Source: Candidatus Effluviviaceae Genus IV sp.
GTDB taxonomy: Bacteria; Joyebacterota; Joyebacteria; Joyebacterales; Joyebacteraceae
Direction of reading: 5' to 3'
DNA: 35,570 bases
Assembly: GCA_014728245.1 (NCBI GenBank)
Contig: WJLY01000246.1
Location: 1-35,570 of the forward strand
In this document: positions 27,991-35,570 of the stretch, piece after piece
Numbering within the stretch: the first letter of the stretch is position 1
How the letters are laid out: each line of letters starts with the position of its first letter
Position numbers and translations under genes: made by a program
Notes under the pieces: generated by a model
The model's database searches: none
The model's input: the letters and a program-made list of their open reading frames with translations, nothing else
Told to the model about the DNA's origin: nothing

Positions 27991-29309
27991 TCCCTGTTCG
28001 GCTTGCCCCTGCCGACACCGTCGAAGCGGAACCCGAGCGGCTCGAAGTCCTCCGGGTCATAGACGTTCCTGCAGTCGACGACCGACGGCTCCGCCATCAG
28101 CGTCCGGAGCCGTTCGAGATCGAGCCTCCTGAACTCGTTCCACTCGGTCATGAGCACGAGCACGTGCGCCCCCGTGGCGGCCGCGTACGCGTCGTTCGCG
28201 TATTCGATGTCGGGCAGCACGGCGCGCGCGTTCTCCATCGCGACGGGGTCGAACGCCCTGACCGTCGCCCCCAGATCGACCAGCCCGTTGATCAGGACCC
28301 GCGACGCCGCGTACCTCATGTCGTCGGTGTTCGGTTTGAAGGACAGCCCCAGGACGCCGACGGTCCTGCCGCTCACGTCTCCGCCCGCCGCCCGGACGAC
28401 CTTGTCGACCATGCGCTCCTTCTGCAGCCGATTGACCTCGATGGCCGCGGCGACGATCCGAGCGTCCGCGCCGGCCGCCTCCGCCGTCTTGACAAGGGCT
28501 TTCGTGTCCTTGGGGAAGCACGAGCCGCCGTAGCCTGCTCCGGCGTGAAGGAACTTCGGCCCTATCCGCTTGTCGAGGCCCATCGCGTACGCCACCGACT
28601 GGACGTCGGCCCCAACGCGCTCGCACATCCAGGCGATCTCGTTTATGAACGATATCTTCGTTGCCAGGAAGGCGTTCGACGCGTACTTGATAAGCTCAGC
28701 GGACTCGACCGTCGTCTCCACGAAGGGCGTCTTGATCAGGTAGAGCGGCCTGTAGATGCTCCTCATGGTCGCCATGGCGCGCTCGCTGTCGGCGCCGATC
28801 ACCACTCTGTCGGGACGCATGAAGTCGCCCACGGCCGAACCCTCGCGCAGGAACTCGGGGTTGGACACGACATCGAAGTCGTGCGGCTCGGTCTGGTGGT
28901 CTCGGATGATCGCTGCGATGCGCCTCGCGGTGCCCACGGGGACGGTGCTCTTCTGAACCACGAGGCGGTAGCCGTCCATGTACCGCCCGATCTCTCCCGC
29001 CACGGCGTCGACCTGCGAGAGGTCGACCGCGCCGCCGTCTCCCTCGGGCGTTCCGACCGCGCAGAAGATGACCTCGCTTTCGCGGACAGCCTGCCCGATG
29101 TCGGTCGTGAAGGAAAGCCGCCCTTCTCTCACGTTCCTCTCGACGACCTCCGAGAGCCCCGGCTCGTAGAACGGGATCTCGCCGCGGGAGAGGGTCTCGA
29201 TCTTGCTCTCTATCCTGTCGACGCAGACCACCCTGTGGCCGAGGTCGGCCAGTCCCGCGCCGCCCACCAGCCCCACGTAGCCCGTACCGACCACCGCTAT
29301 CCTGTGCAC
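27987..29309 (-). CDS. UDP-glucose/GDP-mannose dehydrogenase family protein (UDP-glucose 6-dehydrogenase)
   Basis: IAVVGTGYVGLVGGAGLADLGHRVVCVD; SNPEFLREGSAVGDFMRPDRVVIG; ELIKYASNAFLATKISFINEIA; GYGGSCFPKDTKAL (catalytic Cys). ATGA overlap with the downstream cupin. Confidence 0.95.
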   Translation of the reverse strand: MHRIAVVGTGYVGLVGGAGLADLGHRVVCVDRIESKIETLSRGEIPFYEPGLSEVVERNVREGRLSFTTDIGQAVRESEVIFCAVGTPEGDGGAVDLSQVDAVAGEIGRYMDGYRLVVQKSTVPVGTARRIAAIIRDHQTEPHDFDVVSNPEFLREGSAVGDFMRPDRVVIGADSERAMATMRSIYRPLYLIKTPFVETTVESAELIKYASNAFLATKISFINEIAWMCERVGADVQSVAYAMGLDKRIGPKFLHAGAGYGGSCFPKDTKALVKTAEAAGADARIVAAAIEVNRLQKERMVDKVVRAAGGDVSGRTVGVLGLSFKPNTDDMRYAASRVLINGLVDLGATVRAFDPVAMENARAVLPDIEYANDAYAAATGAHVLVLMTEWNEFRRLDLERLRTLMAEPSVVDCRNVYDPEDFEPLGFRFDGVGRGKPNRE

Positions 29310-29313
29310 TGGC

Positions 29314-30132
29314 TCAAGCCCCTTCCCTAAGCACCTCGTACGCGGCCACGTTGGCCGCCCGCACCTCTATCGGTCCCAGCGCGGAACGCTGCTCAGCCAC
29401 GTGTACCTCGACGTCCCGCCTTCCGCCGCGGGAGAGCGCCTCCGACGCCGCGGCCACCGCCAGCTCGGGAACGTTGTTCTCCTCGGACAGATGTGCCAGA
29501 ACCAGATCGGCCACCGGCGCGTCACGCAGAGCGGCTATCTCGGCCGCCGCCGCGACGTTCGAGAGGTGTCCGACGTTGCTCGCTATGCGCTTCTTCAGAC
29601 GCCAGGGGTAGGCCCCGGTCCGAAGCATCTGCTCGTCGTGGTTGAACTCGAGCACCACGCAATCGGAGTCGCGCAGATGGCGCCTTACGGCGCCGCTCAC
29701 GAGGCCGAGATCGGTAGCGACCGTCAGCCGGCCCCCCGAATCCGCGATGGAGAAACCCACCGGCTCGGCGCAGTCGTGGCTCGTGACGAAGGGCACGACC
29801 GAGAGCTCTCCTATTCTGAACTCGCGGCCCGGCTCTATGTAGACCCGCTGCGGGATCGTGCCCGCCCTTCCTCGCATACCGTCGTGGGTCCCGCCCGTGG
29901 CGTAGACCGGCAGTCCGAACCGTCTGGCGACCGGTCCGAGGCCGCTGACGTGGTCGGAATGCTCGTGAGTGACGACTACAGCGGCGAGATCGTCCGGATC
30001 GACTCCGGCGGCGCGCGCGCCCGCCGCTACTCTGCGCGCGGAAATCCCCGCGTCCACGAGAAGATGTGTCTCTTCGGAAGACACCAGGATAGCGTTCCCG
30101 GAGCTTCCGCTGGCAAGAATGGAGACCCGCAA
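29314..30132 (-). CDS. MBL-fold metallohydrolase (YycJ/WalJ-like)
   Basis: LRVSILASGSSGNAILVSSEETHLLVDAGISARRVAAG; VVVTHEHSDHVSGLGPVARRFGLPVYATGGTHDGM; VVLEFNHDEQML; VLAHLSEENNVPELA. TTG at 30132 fits the family N-terminus; the ORF track starts at ATG 30180. Confidence 0.88.
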   Translation of the reverse strand: MRVSILASGSSGNAILVSSEETHLLVDAGISARRVAAGARAAGVDPDDLAAVVVTHEHSDHVSGLGPVARRFGLPVYATGGTHDGMRGRAGTIPQRVYIEPGREFRIGELSVVPFVTSHDCAEPVGFSIADSGGRLTVATDLGLVSGAVRRHLRDSDCVVLEFNHDEQMLRTGAYPWRLKKRIASNVGHLSNVAAAAEIAALRDAPVADLVLAHLSEENNVPELAVAAASEALSRGGRRDVEVHVAEQRSALGPIEVRAANVAAYEVLREGA

Positions 30133-30196
30133 ATCGAGCGCTCCCGAAGGTGAGTGCAATCCAGCCAAGCAAGCTAACACAAGGCCAATCGCGCGG

Positions 30197-30325
30197 TCAA
30201 AAGCTTTCGGCCGACGGCGGCAACACGTCCTTGCGCCCTTTCCTGGGCTTGGAATCGGTAAGAACGACCGCCGCCAGCGCGGCCAGAACCATGACGACGA
30301 TCAGCCAGCCTGCTGCGCGCTTCAC
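30197..30325 (-). CDS. Small single-TM hypothetical protein (42 aa)
   Basis: GTG at 30325 preceded by AGGGA; translation VKRAAGWLIVVMVLAALAAVVLTDSKPRKGRKDVLPPSAESF*. Hydrophobic segment then basic tail; not in ORF track (short, GTG start). Confidence 0.5.
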   Translation of the reverse strand: MKRAAGWLIVVMVLAALAAVVLTDSKPRKGRKDVLPPSAESF

Positions 30326-30397
30326 GTGTTCCCTGCCTCACGAATCAGCCACCCGAGGCTTTCGCCTTCCGGGTGGCCGTCCTTCCTCGGTCGGCGG

Positions 30398-30679
30398 CTA
30401 CGCGTCCTGACCGGGACTGCGCTGGGCATCTATGTACTGCGATATGAGTCTCTCGAACCTGCTCTTGTAGATGAGGTCGAACTTGTCCATCAGGTCCGGG
30501 ATGATCTCCTGGGCCTCTCTTCTGACTCGCTGGGCAAGGACGGTGGCTTCCTGTCTGTTGAGCCTGCCGCCCCTGATCTCCTCGCAGGCGCTGTCGACCA
30601 GCTCTCTGAGCGTGTCCAGCTTCCGCTCCTCCTGCTCGAGCAGCTCTGCCATCTCCACGTCGTAGGGCTCTTTCGACAT
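30398..30679 (-). CDS. Hypothetical helical protein (93 aa)
   Basis: MSKEPYDVEMAELLEQEERKLDTLRELVDSACEEIRGGRLNRQEATVLAQRVRREAQEIIPDLMDKFDLIYKSRFERLISQYIDAQRSPGQDA; charged, coiled-coil-like; a promoter-like sequence lies upstream. Confidence 0.7.
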   Translation of the reverse strand: MSKEPYDVEMAELLEQEERKLDTLRELVDSACEEIRGGRLNRQEATVLAQRVRREAQEIIPDLMDKFDLIYKSRFERLISQYIDAQRSPGQDA

Positions 30680-30763
30680 CTATCCGTCGCTCCGTGCGTC
30701 TCTGATGAGAACGCGCCGCTCCGTGCGCGCGGTGCGTCCGGGGGAGTTTCCGTCTTTCCGGGT

Positions 30764-30793
30764 ATTCTATTCGGTGAACGGCCCCGCGGTCAA
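30764..30793 (-). promoter_or_regulatory. Candidate sigma70-like promoter (minus member of a divergent pair)
   Basis: Minus strand TTGACC (30793-30788) - 18 bp - TAGAAT (30769-30764), upstream of the 93-aa ORF. Confidence 0.5.
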
Positions 30794-30813
30794 GCCAGAA
30801 GGGGCTCTTACGC

Positions 30814-30843
30814 TTGACATCGTGGAGCCGCACGGCGTACGCT
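30814..30843 (+). promoter_or_regulatory. Candidate sigma70-like promoter (plus member of a divergent pair)
   Basis: TTGACA (30814-30819) - 18 bp - TACGCT (30838-30843), about 55 bp upstream of ATG 30897. Confidence 0.4.
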
Positions 30844-30896
30844 AAGGTGGCGAGCGGGCGCTACTTGTGTGCACACTGAATGGGAGCTTCAACGGC

Positions 30897-31079
30897 ATGA
30901 GACTTCTGTCGTTCGTTCTGGCGGTGATCGCGGCCGCCGTCTTTCTGCTCGGAATCGCCGTCAACTTCGCGGGCGGGCGGTTCGTGGCCGGACTCGCGCC
31001 GATAACGCTGTGGCGTTTCTCCGTGGCCTGCATAGGATTCGCGATATACCTGCACCTCTTCGCGAAGGACAGGGGCTAG
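30897..31079 (+). CDS. Small hydrophobic membrane protein (60 aa)
   Basis: MRLLSFVLAVIAAAVFLLGIAVNFAGGRFVAGLAPITLWRFSVACIGFAIYLHLFAKDRG; two predicted TM segments; GGGAG upstream of ATG 30897. Confidence 0.65.
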   Translation: MRLLSFVLAVIAAAVFLLGIAVNFAGGRFVAGLAPITLWRFSVACIGFAIYLHLFAKDRG

Positions 31080-31155
31080 GTCGAGCCCGCTTCGCTCGTC
31101 CCTCGACGGGAGTTCGACTTCACGCGCCCTGTAGGCGGCGAGAGGACCTGAACAC

Positions 31156-33612
31156 ATGAACGACGGGAAGCCCCGCAACCGAATCCTGGCAATGGCGGAG
31201 TGGGCGGAGACGCTGCCCATCTCCATGGGCCGCTGGCTGCTCCTGCTCGCGGCCATCGTCGTCCTGCGGCACTTCCTGGAACAGCTCTCCGGACAGAGTC
31301 GGACGCTCTACTTCCTCTCGTACTTCCTGCACTACCCGCTGGCATACGTGGCTCCTCTCCTGGCCCTGTCGGTCCTCCTGGCCGCGGCCGCCAGGGAGAA
31401 GGTCGAGCGCGTCACAAGGCTCATGCTCTTCGCCTGGTTACTGACGCTTCTGCCTCCCCTGATCGATCTCGTGGTCCACAGCGCCGCGGAGGCCCCGCAG
31501 CTCATAGGCTATCTGATCCCCCGCGACTCGTCGCTCGGCGATGCCTTCCTGAACCTCCTGAACCCCGCGTATCAGCGCTTCCAGGGCACCACGACGGGCA
31601 TCCGCGTGGAGGCGGGCCTCGGCTGCCTGCTCGGAGCCTACTACGTCTTCCTCAAGACGCGCAGCGCAGGGAGGGCGGTCGTCTCGTTCTTCGCCGTGTA
31701 CGTCACTATGTTCTTCTTCTTCGCGCTGCCCCCGATCACACTCGCGGTTGCGAGGCTCCTGGGCTCGGAGGCCGAGAACGTCTACGTGCTCTTCTTCTCC
31801 AAGGCCGACGTCCATCGCGCGTTCGTCAACGCGACGCCGTTCGCGGTGTCCGATCTCTCCAACGCGCTGATCGACATCATCGTCATAGTCCCCGTGCTGG
31901 CTCTCTGGTACCGGCTGTATGACCGAGAGCGTTTCTCCGGTCTAATGCGCGGCCTGAACCCGATCCGCATCGTCTTCCACGTCGGGGCTGTTGTACTGGG
32001 AGCCGCTCTGGGCGCGAGGCTGCTCCTGGACTCGCCGGGCGTCTTCTCGATCTCGCAGTTCTTCGACGCGATCTCTCTTCTGGGGCTCGCCGCAGCGGCG
32101 TTCTTCACGGCCGCGTCCGCGGGCGCGATGGACGCTCTGGGCCGCGCGGGCGAAGCCGGAGACGCGCCCCGGACAGCGGCGAGTGTGCACGACATCCGTC
32201 TCAGAGCCGCCTTCTTCTTCTCGCTGGCCTGCCTCTTCGCTCTCTCCGTGAGCTACGTCGCGCTCACGTACGTGCTCGCCGCTCTCTCGGCATGGTACAT
32301 ATACCACTCGTCGCCGTTCAGGCTCGCGAGATTCCCGCTGCTCGGGGGGTTCGTGGCCGGCGGCGCGCTCCTCTTCATGCTGTCGATGGGATATTCGGCC
32401 TACGCCGGCGCATCGGCGTCTCTCTGGATGCCCGGGAGCCTTACGGCCCTTGCTCTCTTCGTACCGACGCTCTCGCTCCTCGCCAGAGACGTGTGGACGC
32501 AGAGGCGGGACCGGTTCTCCCTGTGCGCCCTCGCCGGCGCGACCAGGTGCCGCGTCATAGCCGGGGGCGGCGTTCTTCTGTCCTGTCTCCTGCCCGGAGC
32601 GCTCCTCACGATGCCTGCGCTCCTCATTCCCGGCGTCATCGTCGGAGGCGCGGGCTTCGGGCTCCTGGTAAAGGGAAGCGGTCGCACCATACCCCCGGGG
32701 CTCGCGCTCCTTGCAGTCATCCTCACGACGGCGGCGTTGGTCATGGGCGCGCACGAGGCTCCGGTCCTCTCCGCCCAGCTACAGGCCACGTCCTTCTCGG
32801 AGATGAGCAGGCGCGAGGGTAACTTCGCGCTGTCCGAGCGCGACCCCGACCTGCCCACGGGGATGGACGAAGGCCTCAGGCTCTTCGAAGAGGGAGACTA
32901 CGAGGGGGCGGCGAGCGCCTTCCGCCGGGTGCTGGAGCGAGACCCGGAGAACGCGGACGCCTACGTCAGCATAGGCAGCGCCTATCTGCGTCTGGAGAGA
33001 CTGTCGGAAGCCGCCAGGGCATTCCGGAAGGCGCTGGATCTGGAGCCTGACAACGCGCGGGCACACGTCGGCCTGGGCCAGACCTTCCAGTTCTACGGCG
33101 ACTTCGACTCGGCCTTCGAGGAGCTCACGACGGCGCTGGAACTGGCGCCCGACGACCCGAACCTGGTTCACGCCATGGCCGGGTTCTTCAAGGCCGCGGG
33201 AGACCCGGAGCAGGAGGCCAACGCCCTCGAGAGAATGCTGGAGCTGGACCCGGACCGCCCGAGGGTCTATTCGCGGCTGGCCGACATCTACATGGCGGCA
33301 GGCATGTACGACCGGGCGATCGAGACGCTGAACCGCGCGACCACGGCCGATGCGGAGCCCGAGCATCTCCACACCCAGCTCGCTCAGGCGTACTACCTGT
33401 CCGGCGACCTCGACGCGGCGGAACGTGAAACCAGGAGGGAGATCGAGAAGCACCCCGGCCGCGCTTCTCCTCACGCGGTCTTGGCCGGGCTCCTTGCGGA
33501 AAGAGGCGACGTCGAAGAAGCGAGAGCCGAGTACAGGGAGGCGATTTCGCTCACCGGCGACGCGATATTGCGGGAGCGACTGGAGAGGGAGTTGTCGAAG
33601 CTGGGCGAGTGA
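31156..33612 (+). CDS. Multi-TM membrane protein with C-terminal TPR repeats
   Basis: About 12 hydrophobic segments over aa 1-530, then repeated TPRs: EGLRLFEEGDYEGAASAFRRVLERDPENADAYVSIGSAYLRLERLSEAARAFRKALDLEPDNARAHVGLGQTFQFYGDFDSAFEELTTALELAPDDP... Confidence 0.85.
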   Translation: MNDGKPRNRILAMAEWAETLPISMGRWLLLLAAIVVLRHFLEQLSGQSRTLYFLSYFLHYPLAYVAPLLALSVLLAAAAREKVERVTRLMLFAWLLTLLPPLIDLVVHSAAEAPQLIGYLIPRDSSLGDAFLNLLNPAYQRFQGTTTGIRVEAGLGCLLGAYYVFLKTRSAGRAVVSFFAVYVTMFFFFALPPITLAVARLLGSEAENVYVLFFSKADVHRAFVNATPFAVSDLSNALIDIIVIVPVLALWYRLYDRERFSGLMRGLNPIRIVFHVGAVVLGAALGARLLLDSPGVFSISQFFDAISLLGLAAAAFFTAASAGAMDALGRAGEAGDAPRTAASVHDIRLRAAFFFSLACLFALSVSYVALTYVLAALSAWYIYHSSPFRLARFPLLGGFVAGGALLFMLSMGYSAYAGASASLWMPGSLTALALFVPTLSLLARDVWTQRRDRFSLCALAGATRCRVIAGGGVLLSCLLPGALLTMPALLIPGVIVGGAGFGLLVKGSGRTIPPGLALLAVILTTAALVMGAHEAPVLSAQLQATSFSEMSRREGNFALSERDPDLPTGMDEGLRLFEEGDYEGAASAFRRVLERDPENADAYVSIGSAYLRLERLSEAARAFRKALDLEPDNARAHVGLGQTFQFYGDFDSAFEELTTALELAPDDPNLVHAMAGFFKAAGDPEQEANALERMLELDPDRPRVYSRLADIYMAAGMYDRAIETLNRATTADAEPEHLHTQLAQAYYLSGDLDAAERETRREIEKHPGRASPHAVLAGLLAERGDVEEARAEYREAISLTGDAILRERLERELSKLGE

Positions 33613-33619
33613 TGGACCG

Positions 33620-34102
33620 TCACTTCTCCCCGCGGCTTCCCGCGTCGTGCACGAGCACCCTGCATGGCGCGGCTTCCTCCAGGTCCCTGACGGCCGACCC
33701 CACTACCAACCGCGATAGGGCGGGACGGTCCCTCCGGGTCACGAAGATGGCGGACGCGCCTTCTCTGCGCGCCTCCTCCAGGGAACACCTCACCATCTCT
33801 CCCTTGACCAGCCTGGTGCGCACGCTCACTCCCCGATCCGCCGCCAGTCGCTCGATTCGCGCGAGTTCCTCACGGCCCTGCCGCTCCTGCTCCTCGCGCA
33901 TCGTCTCCATCAATTCGTCGCTCGGAACCTCTCCGAGCGAACCCGAGTCCCGCAGCCGAGACCGGAAGTCGGCCGAGATCGTGGTGTCCACCACGTAGAC
34001 CGCTACCAGCTCAGTGTCGGGCTGCTCGGCCGCTGTCAGGGCCTCCTCCACGCTCGCGTCCGACACGCGGGCCGGCGTAAGAATGAGCAGTATGCGCTTC
34101 AA
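33620..34102 (-). CDS. Universal stress protein (UspA) family
   Basis: MKRILLILTPARVSDASVEEALTAAEQPDTELVAVYVVD; IFVTRRDRPALSRLVVGSAVRDLEEAAPCRVLVHD (Usp-type nucleotide-binding tail). Confidence 0.8.
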   Translation of the reverse strand: MKRILLILTPARVSDASVEEALTAAEQPDTELVAVYVVDTTISADFRSRLRDSGSLGEVPSDELMETMREEQERQGREELARIERLAADRGVSVRTRLVKGEMVRCSLEEARREGASAIFVTRRDRPALSRLVVGSAVRDLEEAAPCRVLVHDAGSRGEK

Positions 34103-34118
34103 GAGAGAGCCTCCTCGT

Positions 34119-35540
34119 CTAGCCGCCTATGCCCAGGAGGGGCCAGTAGAACCTGGCCACCAGGGCGAAAAGGACAAGGGCGGCCACCTTCAGAAGAGAG
34201 CCTGCCAGAATAGAGTCCCTGAGTCTATGGTATCCTGCGGAGTATGCGATCGCGTTCGGCGGCGTCCCCATCGGCAGGGCGAAGGCGAGTCCGGCCGGCA
34301 CGGCAACCGCGAAAACGATCGGGATCGGAGAAAGCCCGTTGCCCTCAGCGACGCCGAAGCAGATCGGAAGAAGCAGCGCGACGGCCGCGACGTTGCTTAT
34401 GGCCTCCGTGAGGAACGCCGCGAGAACGGCGAAGAGGATCATCAGCCAGTAAGGCGAGAGTCCGCTCGCGCGGGAGAGCACGACCTCGGCTATGAAGCGC
34501 GCTCCGCCTGTGTCGTGCAGCGAGTATGCCAGCGCGATGGCGCCTCCGTACATCAGTATGACGCCCCAGTTCACGTACTCCTCCACACTTCTCCAGTCGA
34601 TCAGGTTGAAGACGAAGAGCGACACGGCCGACAGCATGGAGACCGCCGCGAGTCCTATCGACTGCCCGGCTGAGACCCATGCCACGATCGTAGCCACCGT
34701 GACGATCGCCACGCCCTTCTCCCGCCTGGAGACCGGACCCAGCTCGCGAGCCTTTCTGTCGAGCGCCTGCCTGGCGCGGGCGACGTTCTCTATGTCCTGC
34801 CTGAACAGCCTCGGGAGCGCGAAGTAGATGACGAACATCATGACGACGGAGAAGGGCGCGACCGCGATCATCCACTCGAGGAAGCCGATCGTCTGCCCGT
34901 AGTGCTCTCCAAGTATGCCCAGCGCGAGCGGAGCCCGCGCGCCGCCCAGGAAGGTCGCTACGCCGCCCGCGACCGCGCCCCAGGCCAGAGCCAGGAAGAG
35001 CGCCTTGCCGTAGGAGCTGCGCAGCGGCGGTATGTCAAGAGCCCGCGCTATCTCCAGCACGATCGGGAAGAGGAGCGCCGCAACTGCGTGTTCCGGCATC
35101 CAGAACGCCAGGAACCCGCCGGAGAATATGACGCCGGCGAGAAGCGTTCTCGGGCTGCTCCCGAAGCGCCGGAGGAACAGAACGGCCAGTCGAGTCGAGA
35201 GCCCGCAGCGCATGAGAGCGGCCGCGAGGATGAAGGCCCCCAGGATGAAAAAGATGACCGGCCGTCCGAAGAGGGCGAAGGCCCTCGTGGCGGGAATGGC
35301 CCCGAGAAGCGGGAGAAGGACGATCGCGAAGAGACTGGTGACGGCCAGCGGCAGCGCCTGAGTGACCCAGAGCACGAAGCAGAGCGCGAACACGGCGATC
35401 GCGCTCTGCCCCTCTCTCGTCAGGTTCTCGGGCGTGGGAGCGAGGTAGACGCCCGCGCAGAGAAGCAGCGCCACGACGATGAAGAGCGTCCTCCGACGAC
35501 CCAAGCGTATGCCCTTTCGTGAATGGACGTTCGCGCCCAC
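34119..35540 (-). CDS. SLC13/DASS-like anion transporter
   Basis: About 12 TM segments; AIAVFALCFVLWVTQALPLAVTSLFAIVLLPLLG; LTEAISNVAAVALLLPI; ALPMGTPPNAIAYSAG. Second-half SN motif present; first-half motif divergent. Confidence 0.82.
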   Translation of the reverse strand: MGANVHSRKGIRLGRRRTLFIVVALLLCAGVYLAPTPENLTREGQSAIAVFALCFVLWVTQALPLAVTSLFAIVLLPLLGAIPATRAFALFGRPVIFFILGAFILAAALMRCGLSTRLAVLFLRRFGSSPRTLLAGVIFSGGFLAFWMPEHAVAALLFPIVLEIARALDIPPLRSSYGKALFLALAWGAVAGGVATFLGGARAPLALGILGEHYGQTIGFLEWMIAVAPFSVVMMFVIYFALPRLFRQDIENVARARQALDRKARELGPVSRREKGVAIVTVATIVAWVSAGQSIGLAAVSMLSAVSLFVFNLIDWRSVEEYVNWGVILMYGGAIALAYSLHDTGGARFIAEVVLSRASGLSPYWLMILFAVLAAFLTEAISNVAAVALLLPICFGVAEGNGLSPIPIVFAVAVPAGLAFALPMGTPPNAIAYSAGYHRLRDSILAGSLLKVAALVLFALVARFYWPLLGIGG

Positions 35541-35570
35541 GTGTGGAGCCCGCGCGCGCAGGGCGCGGTC

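Overview
High-GC bacterial chromosome segment, densely packed, with nearly all genes on the minus strand. I see no tRNA, rRNA, CRISPR array, transposase or phage gene. Read from right to left, in the direction of minus-strand transcription, it contains: (i) an SLC13/DASS-like transporter plus a universal stress protein; (ii) a short plus-strand unit encoding a 60-aa membrane protein and an 818-aa multi-TM/TPR protein; (iii) a large Wzx/Wzy-type exopolysaccharide locus of about 17 kb (UDP-glucose dehydrogenase, RmlC-like cupin, SLBB export protein, Wzz-like protein, O-antigen ligase/polymerase-like protein, four glycosyltransferases, Wzx flippase, PEP-CTERM-type polysaccharide deacetylase, methyltransferase, NAD-dependent epimerase, WecA/MraY-like transferase); (iv) serS; (v) a histidine kinase followed by a PorX-like response regulator/PglZ-phosphatase, then tsaE-tsaB-rimI, a purine nucleoside phosphorylase, accD-folC, a MalK/UgpC-type ATPase, a ROK kinase and an OstA/LptA-like protein running off the left edge. 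The most notable observations are the PorX-like signalling pair embedded in the t6A/housekeeping operon, and a 56-bp tandem duplication of an ATGA stop/start junction between two glycosyltransferase genes, which creates a 19-codon chimeric mini-ORF. All family calls come from reading protein motifs; no database search was run.
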